64,000 bases of DNA, taken from positions 1,322,793 to 1,386,792 of the forward strand of contig NC_018392.1 in the NCBI RefSeq assembly GCF_000208865.1, in the 5' to 3' direction. Both the position numbers and the translations under genes were made by a program. This DNA comes from Neospora caninum Liverpool. Taxonomy: Eukaryota; Apicomplexa; Conoidasida; Eucoccidiorida; Sarcocystidae. Shown piece by piece: positions 27,417 through 39,102 of this stretch. Positions within the stretch are counted from its first letter, which is position 1. Each line of letters starts with the position of its first letter. The notes below the pieces were generated by a model that saw nothing but the letters and a program-made list of their open reading frames with translations, did not search any database and was not told the DNA's origin.

Positions 27417-28533
27417 GAATATATATATGTATGTACAAACGTCTGAAAGAGAATGTAGATAAAGAAGACATGCTAGGTGTCTGGATTGTCAGAGCAAGAC
27501 AGGAAGACTGCATCTCCTGGTTGTTTCTTCGGGCCTGGAAAAGAGACCCTCGCCGCGTGGAGGGCAAAGCTCACCGCGAGATGTAGTCAGGCGTCTCGGA
27601 TTCTGCTGCCACCCCCAGGATATTCAGGCGTCTCCTCTGAGAGAAAGAGGAAAGGAGACAGAGACAGGAGACTCAGGCGCCAGAAACACGCGCGTAGACC
27701 GCCCCGCTCTGCGAGCTCTCCAGAGGCTTCTCTGGGCACGGGAGAAGAAATCCAGCACCGCGACCAGGAGGATAAAAAAGGGCGAGACGAGACAGAAGGA
27801 AGGCGCGCCGCAGCATCACCACTTTCCTAAGACGATCCTTTCTTCGTGTGGATCTTGTTTCGTTTTCACAGAAAACCTTACTCTCTGGATATTCATCATC
27901 TTCAGGATGCCGAATTCGGGGTCCGCCGAGAACCTGAGAAAAACACGCGGGAAACGCCAAGTCACGAGAAGAAAACTGCGACAAAAATCTCTCTCTTTCG
28001 TTCTACTGGAAGAATGACAGCAGAGAGACTTGCCAAACACAGAGATACACGCTTCCGCCCGGGTCTCCCGTGACGGTTTTTTCGTCTCTTCTCCGATCTC
28101 GGCAGCATCAAACCCCGCCCCGTTGTCTTGTTCTCGTCCCCTCGCAGACGCTCCTGTTCCGTCTCCTCGGCCTTCTTTTTCTTCACTGTCTCAACTCTTT
28201 CGGAGCGCTTCCTTTTTGTACCTTTGCAGCGTGTGGGGATCCTGAAAGCGATGCTTCAGGGTGTACACGAGACCCGTTGTTGTCTCCCAGAACTTGACGA
28301 CTCCACAGCCGCGGTCCTCGTCGTAGTGGAAGGTAGTCACCCACGAGTGCACGTGCTTGTCCCATAAAGTTCCTGGGCAGCAAAATGCAAAGGACGAAAT
28401 CCAGTCACGCAAAAGAGAGTCGCGCTGCGGCGCACAGACGACTTTTTATTACCCAAACTGACACGCACTCACAAAACTCAATGTGTTGAGGGAAGCGGGA
28501 GCACCTACCCACAACCAACCACAGGCCCAGACC

Positions 28534-28575
<42 letters not shown>

Positions 28576-28880
28576 GATGTGTATATGTGCACGTGTATGA
28601 ATAGAAACATAAGTGTAGAAATCGACGGAACGCTGTATGCGCCAAAATACCTATGTATATCTAAATACCTAAGAGCACGTTTGTATGTGCGGAGGTACGT
28701 GTATGGCCGGACGCCGCGTTTGGTCCGCTTTTCCCCTTTTCCACCTTTCTCTCGTCACCCGAAAAAACGGAGGAAATACCCGGGGCCAGCGCCCGATGCA
28801 TGGCCATGTCTTACATTCACACACATGCACGCAGATCTCCATATCTCCACATAAATATCACAACACGCATGCAGGTGCCT

Positions 28881-28920
<40 letters not shown>

Positions 28921-31900
28921 TTCTGTATATGGAGACCTGTGAATGAGCCTTGCTTTCGGGTTTCAGGTGTTTCTGCCTCTGTCTCACCGACGCAAACAAA
29001 GGCGAATGCGGGGAGACCGAGAAGAAGACTGGTCATGAGAATCGAGTGGTCCATCGCGTTTCCGGATTTTATCTGGACGGTAAACTCGGGAGTGAAGACG
29101 ACGTTTTCGCGCTTGATGGAGAAGGGGACACATCGGCAGTAATGGAAAACCGAGCTCTCGGAATCCACGCCGAACGGAGGTATAATGCCTGAAGAAAGAA
29201 GCAAACATCCCGACTCTCTCCACGATGAACGCGACACGCAGACCACCGGTCAGACGCCAGCGGTCAGGGCCCTGTGAATCCGTGAGAAAGACGGTAAGAA
29301 GCCGAGATTTCTCTCTTTCTCTCTCTCCTTCTCTTTGTCTCTCTTTTTTCTCCCCGTCTATCTCCATCTGTCCCACTGTCTAATTCTATGTCTCCCTCTG
29401 TGTATCTCTATCTCTCCCTCTGACGGGGATGCGAGTAAGACCGAAAAGAGACTCACGGGTGACCATGGTAGGTGCGTAGTGTGTCTCCTTTCGCTGGTCC
29501 AGAAACTCGAAGTCGAAGAAACGCGGTGGACCCACGCCGTTGTCTGGGTCCACCAAGCGTTTCGCCTCTATCACCTCCATGTACATGCGCTGCGAACAAC
29601 AGCCGTGGCAAAAACATGTCTGCATCCGCGCGTCCACGTCTTCATAAAATTCCCCCGCCTCGCCCTGTGTGTCCACAAAGAGAGCGGCAGCGACACGGAG
29701 CGGACGCGCGGGGTATAGCAAAGCGACGCATTTCCTTCTAGTCCAATCGCAGGCGTGGGATGTGCATGGACCCCATGAATGTGCGCGCACAACGTAGCCT
29801 AGCCAAGGCGATGTATACGAAGAACTGATTCTCGTTCCCGACCCAACGTCCTGGAGTGATGCCGAAACATTGCATATGTGTGCGTATCGTATGTTTTTGC
29901 TTGGAGATTCACATGTCGATGCACGTAGGTGTTTCCCGTGAAAAGCACAGGAGCGGCTACAGCTTGCGAGCCGAGTCCAAGGAGAGCGCCGACCGTCCTA
30001 ACGGAGGAAGACGAACCTTAAGATTGTCGTAGGTCTTGCGCAGCGTCACCGGGAGGTTGCTGGTTGTCGTCAAGCGCTCGGGCTCGGGCAGCCTGCACAG
30101 GAAGAGACGAAACTGGAAACGGAAAGTCGCGAAAGAAGGACGGCTCCAGAAGCCGAAGGACCGGGGAAGAGCGGAGCCCGCCTTCCAGCGAAAACAAAGG
30201 AGACGCGAGAGTGAACTCGGACGAGAAACGCGCAACGAAGAAGAGCGTGAAATCGGACGAGATACAAAAAGAAACCCGCGCAATGAGGTGTACTTGGCCG
30301 TACGGCGGGGCTAACCTTCCTCTCGGCAAATCCACGCGTACACTTGCGTGCACCTAGGCAAGCAATGGCATTTTGAGCGAGAAGGTTCATCTCCGTCGCG
30401 GATTTGAACGTTCTCGTACGAGAGTTTCGCAGAGGGGACTTAGAATGCAGCGATGCAAACGAGCTGTGTGCCGGTGCGCACGCGTGCAGCTGTGGCCTCG
30501 CGACCACGGTGCACGCATTTGTGTTTTGAGGGAAAGAGCAACACAGAGAGAGAGAGAGTTAGAGGGATGCAGAGAGAGAGAGTTAGAGGGATACAGAGAG
30601 AGAGTTAGAGAGACCGCGATAGCGGGATGCACAGAAGGATACGCTGGAGACCCCTAGCTCTCGCCACAACTGTCGAGGCTTGGAGACATCAAGAGATGTA
30701 TGTGAACGTCGAGACAGGAGAAAGCGGCAGGGAACGCGGTGGACGGGCTGTTCAAGGGTCAGCTTCTCACTTGTCAATGCCGGAAACTTCTAGGATATCG
30801 GGGCACGTCCAGGCCTCGAACTGGATCGTGGACGGTCGATCTGCTTTGTGGATGAAGGCGAGTCGCCTGGAGCTGGAGAACACGCGGGCCTCGTAGGTCT
30901 GTCGCGTGTTGGCCTCTCTGCACAAACCCATTTGCACATGCGCGCCACGCATACCTCGAGCAGGCCTCCTCTCTGCCCCAAAACGGTCGATCGAAACCGC
31001 AATCCTGCCACTCGCCCACACGCGGACATCCCTATTGATACCTATACCTATAGATACTTTTATATCTATATCTATATATATAGGTGCTTCTATACCCCCA
31101 TACATATACCTCCATATATATATATATATATATATGCTTGCATCTCAGTAGGCATGTGCGCCTATCCGTAGCTACGCGAGCTGCATTGATATATGTGTTT
31201 CGTGGAGTGTTCTGCCTACAGGTCGATGCGTTGCGTGACCGTGAGGTTGCGCTTGCTGTGTTTCTCGTTGAAGAAGATTTCGTAGAGGGAGAAGCAGCAT
31301 CCACCCAGATGGTCAACGTAGCCTGGGCCAGTTCCCCAGACGTCCAACCAGACCTTTCCCTTTCGAGTCACGTCCGACTCGGTGATGTCGCGGAAAGCCG
31401 GCAGGCGCAGCGGAATGGTGATTTCATCGTCCCAGACCGGATTCAGAGTGTTGCGAACCGTCCGCGTTCGGCGCGACGTGCCGTCGAAGGAAGCCTCCAC
31501 GTACGAATCCACCACGGGGCGGTTGTCCGGAGTCACGATCTGGTCCACGTCTTTTATTCGAAGCATCAAATACACGCGGCCGCTGTCGGCCTACAAACCG
31601 CGCAGCGACACAACCGGAGAAAACGCCCTAAAACACAGAGAAAGAGAGAGAGCGAAAGAGAAAGAAAGAGACCGACGGGCACGAGTAAGCGAGAGAGAGA
31701 GAACAACAGACAGAGAGGGAAAGAAAGGAACAGCGAGGGAGAGAATAGAAAGAGACAGGCAGAGAAACACAGGGGGAAAAGAATCGAAGTAGAGAGACGG
31801 GGGGAGAATAGAAAGAGACAGGGAGAGAAGCACAGAGAGGGAGAGAATAGACAGAGAAAGGGAGAGAAGCCCATAGAGGGAGAGAATAGAAAGAGACAGG

Positions 31901-34028
31901 CAGAGAAACACAGGGGGAAAAGAATCGAAATAGAGAGACAGGGGGAGAATAGAAAGAGACACGGAGAGAAGCACAGAGAGGGAGAGAATAGAAAGGGAGA
32001 GAAGCCCATAGAGGGAGAGAATAGAAAGAGACAGGGAGAGCAGCACAGAGAGGGAGAGAATAGAAAGAGACAGAGAGAGACAGGCGAATCCCGAGAGAAA
32101 GGAGTGCTGCTGAGCTGACGCGATGGGAGTCACGTGGGCGCAGGGGGAGGTGAGAGGCGGATCTGAGAGAGATGTGTACATGGAGACAGAATTCTTCTTT
32201 CTTCCACGCAGCACGTTCGAACGCGGCCATGAGGACTGCAGAGGGTGAAGAAGCAGTGGGACAGAAATCCCCGCCGAGACGGAAGCACGGTAGGGAGCGA
32301 CCGACGCACAATCCCCGAGAAAAAACCCGCGCGGTTGCCAGAGCTGCCACAAGTCCCGTCTCTCCTCTGCGTTGTCTCGCCCCTTGTTTTCCTCATGGTT
32401 CCTTTCCGCGTTTGCGTCCATTTGCATGCTTGTATCCGTATATACGTATCTGCATATGCGTTTACCTGTATGTATGCATGTATCTGTATATTTATGCGTG
32501 TTTCTGTATATTTATGCGTGTTTCTGTATATGTATGCGTGCTTCTGTATATGTATGCGTGTTTCTGTATATGCATGCGTGTTTCTGTATATGCATGCGTG
32601 TTTCTGTATATTTGTGCGTGTTTCTGTATATGTATGCGTGTTCTGTATATGCATGCGTGTTTCTGTATATGTATGCATGTGGATCCTTGGACTTTGGTTC
32701 GCGCATGTCGGAGGGCGGTGGGGATCTCGTTTTTGAGTGGGGTTTTTGGAGCGACTGAGCGCGTACCTCTGAGACTTCGCCGAGTTGGCGGTACCGCGGC
32801 AAGTGAGCCACGATGACTGTACCCTCGACGAAGCCGAAGCACCACTCCTTCAGCGCGTGTCCCCATCCCTCCATCTTCGCCTGCAGGCCTAGCCACATGG
32901 GCATCCCGAGCTCGGTGTGCAGGCACGGGTAGTCCACGACGCCGCGCAGAGGAATCTGGCCGTAGCCGATCTGCCGCATCACCTTCGGCGCAGTCGTGTC
33001 CTCAACCACGACCTGCCGAGAAGACAAGAAAAAACGAGGCAGGAGGCGCGAACGCATACGAAAGGAGGAGAAAGAAAGCGAAAGAGCAAAGACAAAAAGG
33101 GCAAAGAGAGGCAAAAAGGAGAGAGACGCGCGCGGTTTTCGCACCTCGATGTATGTTGAGTCGAGGTCTCGGAGAGTGCCCCGGAAGTAGATTTCGCCGA
33201 GGTTGTCCCATCTGGGGATCCCGAGAGCGGGGCGTTCACTGGAGACGAGGCCTAGGCCTTTGTTCATCGAGCTGGCATGCATGAGGGAGATTGTCATTTT
33301 CACTTGTGGGCCATCAGCTTTGTTCCCGTCTTTCTTGTCGTCGCCCTTTTTCCGGCGGGGCGGCGGCGGGCGCAGCGAGGCAGGCAACTCGTCGAGTTGA
33401 TCCGACGCGAGAATCGTCGCCTGGTGCTGTAGAAAAATCTCTTCCATCGCTCGGCTCGAGTCTCTCCCCGAGTCGTCCAGGCGTGAACACGAGCGCTGTC
33501 CTCGGTTCTGCGCACTCTTCATCGGCCCATCCAGACCGAGGTGGGAAAGCCGCGCGGAGGTGCGCTCCGCAGAAAGCGCCAGCATCTCGCGGGATCCGTG
33601 GCCATCGTCCGAACGCCGCGCTCCAAACCGAGACGAATGCGCGTGCAAACTCCGCCGCGAAGCGTCGTGTAGCAACTCTCTAGCCAGGGAAGGTTGGCGG
33701 CGGGAATGAAAAAGTGGAAACGATACAGGAAAAGCAGATCGCGAAACACAGTGAGAGAACGAAAAAGAGATAACGAGAGAAAGAAAGAGAGCGGCAAGGC
33801 GAGCAGGAGAGAAAGCGAGACGCGAGAACGACCGATGGGGCGAGCACGAGAGGCAGAAAGACAGAAGAGAGAAAAGAAGAGAATGAATGCACTGAGGTTT
33901 GGAGAGGCTTTCCCTCGTATCTAGGGCTGCGCCCGGGTATTGGAGAGTGTCTATACCTTTGCACAGAAACGTAGAAATGCACAGATATCTCAAAATACAT
34001 AGAGACGCCCATATAGATAGATCGATCG

Positions 34029-34059
<31 letters not shown>

Positions 34060-34466
34060 GACGGATGGATGGATGTGTATATGGATACGGCAGTGTGTGT
34101 GTGTGTGTGTGTGTCGATCAATATTTATTCTTACTTTTGACTGTCTCTTTTCTGCATTTCACGTTTGACTTGTCTCTGTTGAATCGCGTATTTGGCTTGG
34201 TCGGCGAGCCGCTTGTGGCCGATCGTTTGCTCGCGCGTGTAGCCATCCCTGCTTTTTTCCCGCGAGGCGATTCTTTCTTGCAGGGTCACACAAGGCATAA
34301 TTTGAACCAGTCGCCACTTTACGAAAGACAACTCAAAGTCGTACAACTCCTGAAAATACAAGTGGAAGCTAATTCGACAGCGACGCGAGCGGCGCCCTGC
34401 AATAAAGACGCAAACCGCACACAAACCACAACCACCACAGGTGCATGCATGCACAAATTTAAACAG

Positions 34467-34497
<31 letters not shown>

Positions 34498-35448
34498 TCG
34501 GTGCCTCTACATATCTGCAAACACGTCTGTACACATATCTCCACATATCTACATATATATATATATATATATATATATGGATAGATACAGACAGTTAGAG
34601 GTACAGAGCTAGCTATGGAACGTCAGATACGGGCAGGAAACGATGCGGATAAGCCAGTAGACGGCCTCGGCCAGGCGCCTCTTCAGCGCTCTCACTCTTG
34701 CCATCCGTGGAGGACGGTCGGGCGTGCGCTTTTTTGAACTGGAAACCAAAAAAAGTACCTTTGATAAATTTGTAGAGGTCGCGTTCGACGTGCGTTTCGC
34801 CGGTTGCCAGGTTGAGGAGCGCCTCCTCGAAGACTGCCTCGAGGTGGTTCAGTGTCCAATTCCGATACTCCCAGACCTGAAGGGTGCACGATCGGAGACA
34901 CCAAAGGACGAGACGGAGAGACGAGCTCACGGCTCTCGAAAGAAGGCAAAAAGACAAAGCTTCACAAATGCGCCCGCATATCTCCCCGTTCCAGGCCTTG
35001 CTGGGCTGCGCGGCGCTTCAACAGTCCACGAGAAACCGTCTAGGCGGTCGCCTCCAGGAAAGCGACGGAGGTACATGCAGCCTTGCTTGTTTTCTTTTCT
35101 CTCGCCAGTTCTCACCTTGATTTTCAGCTTTTCTCTCTCGAGGTCGAGGTAGGATCCACGGTACTCGAACGCCTTTCGAAAGTGCATGTCGACTGGCCCT
35201 GCGTTGCTGACGTCTGGGATGACCGGTGTTCGCAGATAATTCTTGTCTTGCCCCGTCGCGTAAATCAGAACCGACGTTCCTTTCTGCAAAAAGGTCAACG
35301 CATGCACAACGAATGCAACCGCAGCCGGGTGTCCTCGCCTCCAACCCCGCCCTTCTCTTTTGCAGGTGCGCACACACACTCCGGCAAGCAACCCCATGCA
35401 ACCACGGCGATGTTCATGTACATCAAGAGATATAGAAGTATGCCTCTA

Positions 35449-35495
<47 letters not shown>

Positions 35496-36486
35496 GTATG
35501 TGGATATGTGAGTTGATGGGAATCCATCTCGGTAGATTTGTAGAGATCTATGTAGACAGATATGTGAACATCCTTCAAGACGCATGCAGATGTGTAGGCA
35601 TATATTTGGGCGTGAAACTTCGGGCCCAGCACGCGCATTCGCTCTGTGTCTCTCTGCAGGCTGTGTAGGGTTCGTTCCTGCACGTTTTTTCATCGGAGCA
35701 GGACTGGACTCTGTGCGGCTGCGGAGGCTCACGTGAACTTTACATTCTTCGCGCGTGCCTCCGAATTCGAACTCCATGAACGCGGAGAACTTGTCGTCCA
35801 TGTAGTTTTGAATCTGGAGATTCCACAAAACGACTTTCCACCTGCGGGGATACGACCAGTGCTTCCGCTCGTCCTCGGCCTCACCGCGCTCTTCTGGCGG
35901 TTGGTCAATAAGTTCCAGGAACTCCTCGTATGTGTACTCTTGGGCACCTGGAGGAGACCATCGACAGGAAAAAGAAGAAAGTGAGACGCGACTCCGCATT
36001 CCCCTTCTCCCCACAGCGAGAAAGATATGCACATTCCCACATATGCATCTTGGTACGCACGCATGCAAACAGACACAAATACAATCATATATCTGTATAT
36101 GCATGTACAGATGTAAGTGTATGTATACGCATACAGACGTATGGCTGCATTCATCATGCATCTACACAGATGCGCATACCCTGACTACACAGATACCTAT
36201 ACATATATATACATATATATTTATATATATGCGTATGTTTGGAGGCGAGGTTGACGGGATTTCGTGTGTGCATCTTGGTTGCCTGTTTACCGAGAGACTC
36301 GTCGAACAGCATCTTTTCAACTTCGGCTTGGTCGAGCGGTTCCGCTCCACTTCCCCCCTCGACAGGGACAGCGACGTCTTCTTCGGCCGCGCCGCCTTGC
36401 TCCGTCGGCTTCTCCTCGGCGGGCTGCGCAGGCTTCGCTTCCACCTTGGCCTCGGCGGCCTCTACCATTTCCTTCAATTTCATCAT
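19154..36486 (-). CDS. DOC2.1: Large multi-C2 protein with CC2D2A/CEP76-type transglutaminase-like core (probable DOC2.1)
   Basis: Twenty-five phase-matched exons on the minus strand: 36486-36291, 35947-35733, 35283-35116, 34876-34759, 34396-34135, 33679-33145, 33012-32767, 31599-31220, 30917-30771, 30092-30017, 29589-29457, 29188-28988, 28372-28222, 27933-27882, 27636-27575, 26632-26482, 25944-25733, 25193-25077, 24622-24394, 23908-23842, ~23582-23184, 22531-22388, 21747-20341, 19705-19478, 19200-19154 (1980 residues). Only the exon 20/21 junction has a weak acceptor. Visible parts: an N-terminal C2-like fold (residues ~95-310), a CC2D2A-type C2 (~320-580), a clear C2 at 581-706 ([20 protein letters not shown]), a transglutaminase-like core (~825-1217) with [20 protein letters not shown] and LPTKWNRDD, a Lys/Glu-rich region, a coiled coil (~1835-1888) and an aromatic [12 protein letters not shown] patch. 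The name rests on the C2 content, the size and a remembered F124S allele of Toxoplasma DOC2.1: from the second Met, Phe124 lies in FMEFEF. DOC2.1 is required for microneme exocytosis. Gene model strong; name about 60% sure. Confidence 0.83.
19349..19382. repeat. (TA)n run in the last intron of the C2-domain gene
   Basis: Uninterrupted TA dinucleotides in the intron between exons 24 and 25. The flanking intron is strongly pyrimidine-rich on the coding (minus) strand. Confidence 0.85.
21080..21481 (-). repeat. Coding repeat: duplicated Lys/Glu and Pro/Val modules
   Basis: Inside exon 23 of the C2-domain gene. Two successive modules of about 60 codons begin [13 protein letters not shown] (from 21484) and [13 protein letters not shown] (from 21304). 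Each continues through a GVPP...VPAAV proline/valine stretch to EDGEK and a Lys/Glu block. The second block ends in an almost pure KKE repeat (about 21080-21169, TTCTCCTTCTTC on the plus strand), built from alternating TCTTTCTTC/TCCTTCTTC units and likely to vary in length between strains. The reading frame is intact throughout. Confidence 0.8.
26033..26160. repeat. CA/TA microsatellite in intron 16
   Basis: A mixed (CATA)n/(TA)n tract ending in a long pure TA run, located between exons 16 and 17 of the C2-domain gene. No coding content. Confidence 0.85.
26818..27178. repeat. GATA tetranucleotide satellite (about 360 bp)
   Basis: An array of GATA units, interspersed every few units with GAAA, GGAA or GATC variants, in intron 15 of the C2-domain gene (27574-26633). 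On the minus strand it reads as an endless (TATC)n that is open in all three frames, so the open frames here are repeat artefacts and not genes. Confidence 0.9.
28533..28913. repeat. Two (TA)n runs in intron 12
   Basis: Pure TA stretches at about 28533-28571 and 28884-28913, both within the intron between exons 12 and 13 (28987-28373) of the C2-domain gene. Confidence 0.75.
30541..30618. repeat. Short GAGA-TTAGAGG minisatellite
   Basis: Three imperfect copies of a unit of about 27 bp (agagagagagttagagggatgc and variants) in the intron between exons 9 and 10 of the C2-domain gene. Confidence 0.65.
31625..32090. repeat. Purine-rich minisatellite in intron 7
   Basis: Irregular repeats built from gagagaatagaaagagacaggg and agagaagcacagag modules, with a longer block (agaaacacagggggaaaagaatcgaa) that occurs twice (about 31770 and 31905). 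The plus strand is almost all purine, so the coding (minus) strand of the host intron is pyrimidine. Confidence 0.8.
32491..32670. repeat. 20-bp minisatellite, about nine copies
   Basis: Unit tttatgcgtgtttctgtata repeated head to tail with a few substitutions and one 19-bp copy. It lies in the same intron as the purine-rich minisatellite at 31.6-32.1 kb. Because 20 is not a multiple of three, the open frames across it cycle through all frames and are not evidence of coding. Confidence 0.88.
34010..34113. repeat. GATA/GATG and (GT)n microsatellites in intron 5
   Basis: About 15 GATA-type tetramers followed by a pure GT run (34094-34113), just downstream of exon 5 of the C2-domain gene. Confidence 0.75.
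34466..34577. repeat. Two (TA)n runs in intron 4
   Basis: Pure TA runs at 34466-34494 and about 34553-34577, between exons 4 and 5 of the C2-domain gene. Confidence 0.75.
35452..35486. repeat. (TA)n run in intron 2
   Basis: Pure TA run between exons 2 and 3 of the C2-domain gene. A similar shorter TA/CATA run occurs in intron 1 (about 36195-36232). Confidence 0.75.
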
Positions 36487-39102
36487 CTTGCCGACTCAGA
36501 AGAAGACCAAGAAAAAGAGAAGAAGGAAAAGACGAAGGACACGGAGGGAGAGAACAAGGAGAGAACAAGGCGGAGAGAACAAGACGACGAAACGGAGAAG
36601 GACGAGGAGAGGAAGACGAGAACAAGAAGGACAGGAAGGTTAAGGTTTGTGTTAGAAAAGGGGGAAACCGGTCAAAAACAGAAGTAAGACACTGTTGACG
36701 GTTTGTGGTGCCCGGAGGTCCACCGGTCTTGCCGAGTGGCGCTTGTGGCAGATTCTGACATGGTGGAAACGAGAGGAAAGCAAAGCACGCGAAAAGAAGA
36801 AAGCCAGGCATGAGGTCCAAAGACGGAGAAACGGGGTCTCCGGCAACTCTTCCCCCGTGCGCCAGCGTCGCACCCTCGCTCCTGTACCGGTGCCGCGAGT
36901 GAGGCGACTCTGGCAAGTCAGCAAGAAAAGCGGATGCCGCAGGCCGAAGGAGAGAACGGAAGCGAACGAGAGACTGGAGACGAGAGAAACGGAGAAAAGA
37001 AAGAAAGGGAAAGGAGGAACAGAGAGACGAGGAAGACACGGTCCGGAGGAGAAAAGGAGGGAGTGCTGGAGAGGCGGGAAGACAAGGTATGAAAGAAAAG
37101 ACGGAAACGACGAAGAGGAAAGACCGACAAAGGAAAGGATAGCAAACGACGAGGGGTAGAGGAAAGAGCAGGGAGGCAAAGAAGGGAAGGGGGAAGGAGA
37201 CCGGCAAAGAAGCAACGAAGGGCGAGAAAAACGGAACAGAGAGCGAGCGGGAAAAGGAGACGACGAGAGCGGGAAGAAAGCGCAGACACTAAAACGTGTA
37301 TCTACGGCGAGACAGAGATCCCCCGGGCTCTGACCTCCGCATTCAAACCCCAGAGGAGACCCATGTGTAGCGGGAATCACGAGCAAAGAAAAAAATCTTT
37401 CAGGAAAAGAAAACTCGTGGGAAACTGAAGCAGCCAGGCGCAAACAGCGGCACGCCACGGGGCCCGGCGTTGGCTAGCGGCAGAGCCGTGTGGAGACGCA
37501 CCGTCCTAGATTGACTCCGCCTCTCTCCGATCCTCTTTTCTTTTCCTAGTTTGTTTCTCTTCCCTTTCAAAGGCTGCATCGAGGCAAACACTACTTCGTT
37601 TCCGCCACCGGTTGCCGATCTCCCTGCGCGCGCGTCAGCGAAGCCTACCGTGGAGAGATGCCAGACGAGACTGCAGGCGACGGAGGCAATCGACGATCGC
37701 GGCACAGATGGCCTTGGCCTCGCGGCGGTGAAACAGACGAGATGAAGACGCACTGGAGGCAAGCAGCAAAATGGAGGCAAGCAGCAAAATGGAGGCAAAC
37801 ATGGCGACTCACGCTTGCCGGCATAGCCTGTACGATCGCGGGTCGGCTGCGAACCTGCCGCCGTGCGTACAGTTTTCTACGAGACACGCTACACCGAACA
37901 GGACTGATCCAAGCCTGGGTGTATCTCGCAGCGAAGTAGATTGTGTTCATTGGCGTGGATATTTCAGGACGGCACGCAAAAGAGAACTTTGGGAACCGGC
38001 TCAGCCGAGAGCGCGCCAGGGAATCACCACTGCTGTGCAACAGAAGAGGTTTTCTGTCTTTAGCACAGACGTGTGTCTGTTTGAGCCTTGGAGAAAAGGA
38101 TGAAAAAGGACCGAGGTGAGCTCCGCCAACTTGGCACGGATACCACGACCAACAGCCTGTACAGACAGCTGGAATCTTGTCAGGCTGCACGGGCGCAGAC
38201 TTCTTTCGGGTTGTTTTGTCTTGTTTTCACCATCTAGATAAACGCGGCGCATCGGGGAGTTCTGACCGCGGGGCTCCGCGGCGAAGGTCATGGGGCCCGT
38301 CCTGGTGATCCAGGGCGTTTAGACCATCGATATTCGTTTTTTGTTTTTCATGATTGCCGTACTCCACCACCCCACTGGACTGCGTAAGACGCCTAAAAGT
38401 ATATTGGATGTCAATATCCTATGAAACGTTATTCCACTTCGGAGATGTTCTAGGCGTAATATTTAAAACGCATCGTGTATGTTCTCCTCTCTCCACGGAG
38501 TACGGAGTTACGGGGGGTTCGAATCCTTTGTTCAAACCTGGTGAATTTGCCTCACAGTTTGCGGGATGAGACGTACTGATGGACATGTAGGGCGAAAGAA
38601 CTGCATTTTTCTGTAGCGGCAGATTCCCTGTTTCGATCGCTAGCGTCGGAGCACGCCTTCCTCGCTGTTGCTTGCGCAACTGCAAAGCACGTGAAACCCC
38701 CCCGTGTCATTTCCTGGGGGTATGAGCTGCACACCTCCCTCGACTCGTTTTTCTTCCGTTTAGTGTGTAGCGGGATCTGTCCGAGTCCTCTCGCCGTATC
38801 ACCGCGGAAGGCGTGCACCGTGCGCGAAGACTTCTCTTTCGTGCGGCCGGCTGTGCTTTGGGGCAGAATCTCCTGGGTAAGAGGTCTAGAGCCTCTCCAC
38901 TGCGTTGTGAAAAGCTTCAAACGGTGGACGGTAGGATTCTGTGCCTTCCCTTCTCGGTTTTTTCTCTGGTCTGTACCGTGTGATCGATTCGTTTCTGTGT
39001 ATTCTCCGCCTTCGTCGCGGCGCACAGTCGCCCCCGCTCGCCGTCGTTTCGTTCCCCGTAGAACCGACATGCTTCTGACTACGGTTTTCTTCATGTGTTC
39101 AC
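36487..39102. other. Intergenic region, no gene supported
   Basis: About 2.6 kb between the start of the C2-domain gene and the stop of the MoaC gene, both on the minus strand. It should hold the C2 gene promoter and the MoaC 3' UTR. Bases 36500-37200 are nearly pure purine on the plus strand. A stretch at about 38380-38480 is more AT-rich than its surroundings, but I could not match it to any RNA gene or organelle sequence. Confidence 0.55.
37754..37799. repeat. 18-bp tandem repeat, 2.5 copies
   Basis: The unit tggaggcaagcagcaaaa occurs twice in full and once in part, in non-coding DNA upstream of the C2-domain gene. Confidence 0.7.

Noticed and set aside
32172..32816. Plus-strand frames rich in Cys/Tyr/Val ([13 protein letters not shown] repeats)
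   Set aside because: They are translations of the 20-bp minisatellite in an intron, open in all frames.
38380..38530. AT-richer patch with ggggggttcgaatcc, resembling a tRNA T-arm or an organelle rRNA fragment
   Set aside because: The T-stem would need three G-T pairs, no matching acceptor or D-arm exists 60-70 bases upstream, and I could not match the patch to any mitochondrial gene.
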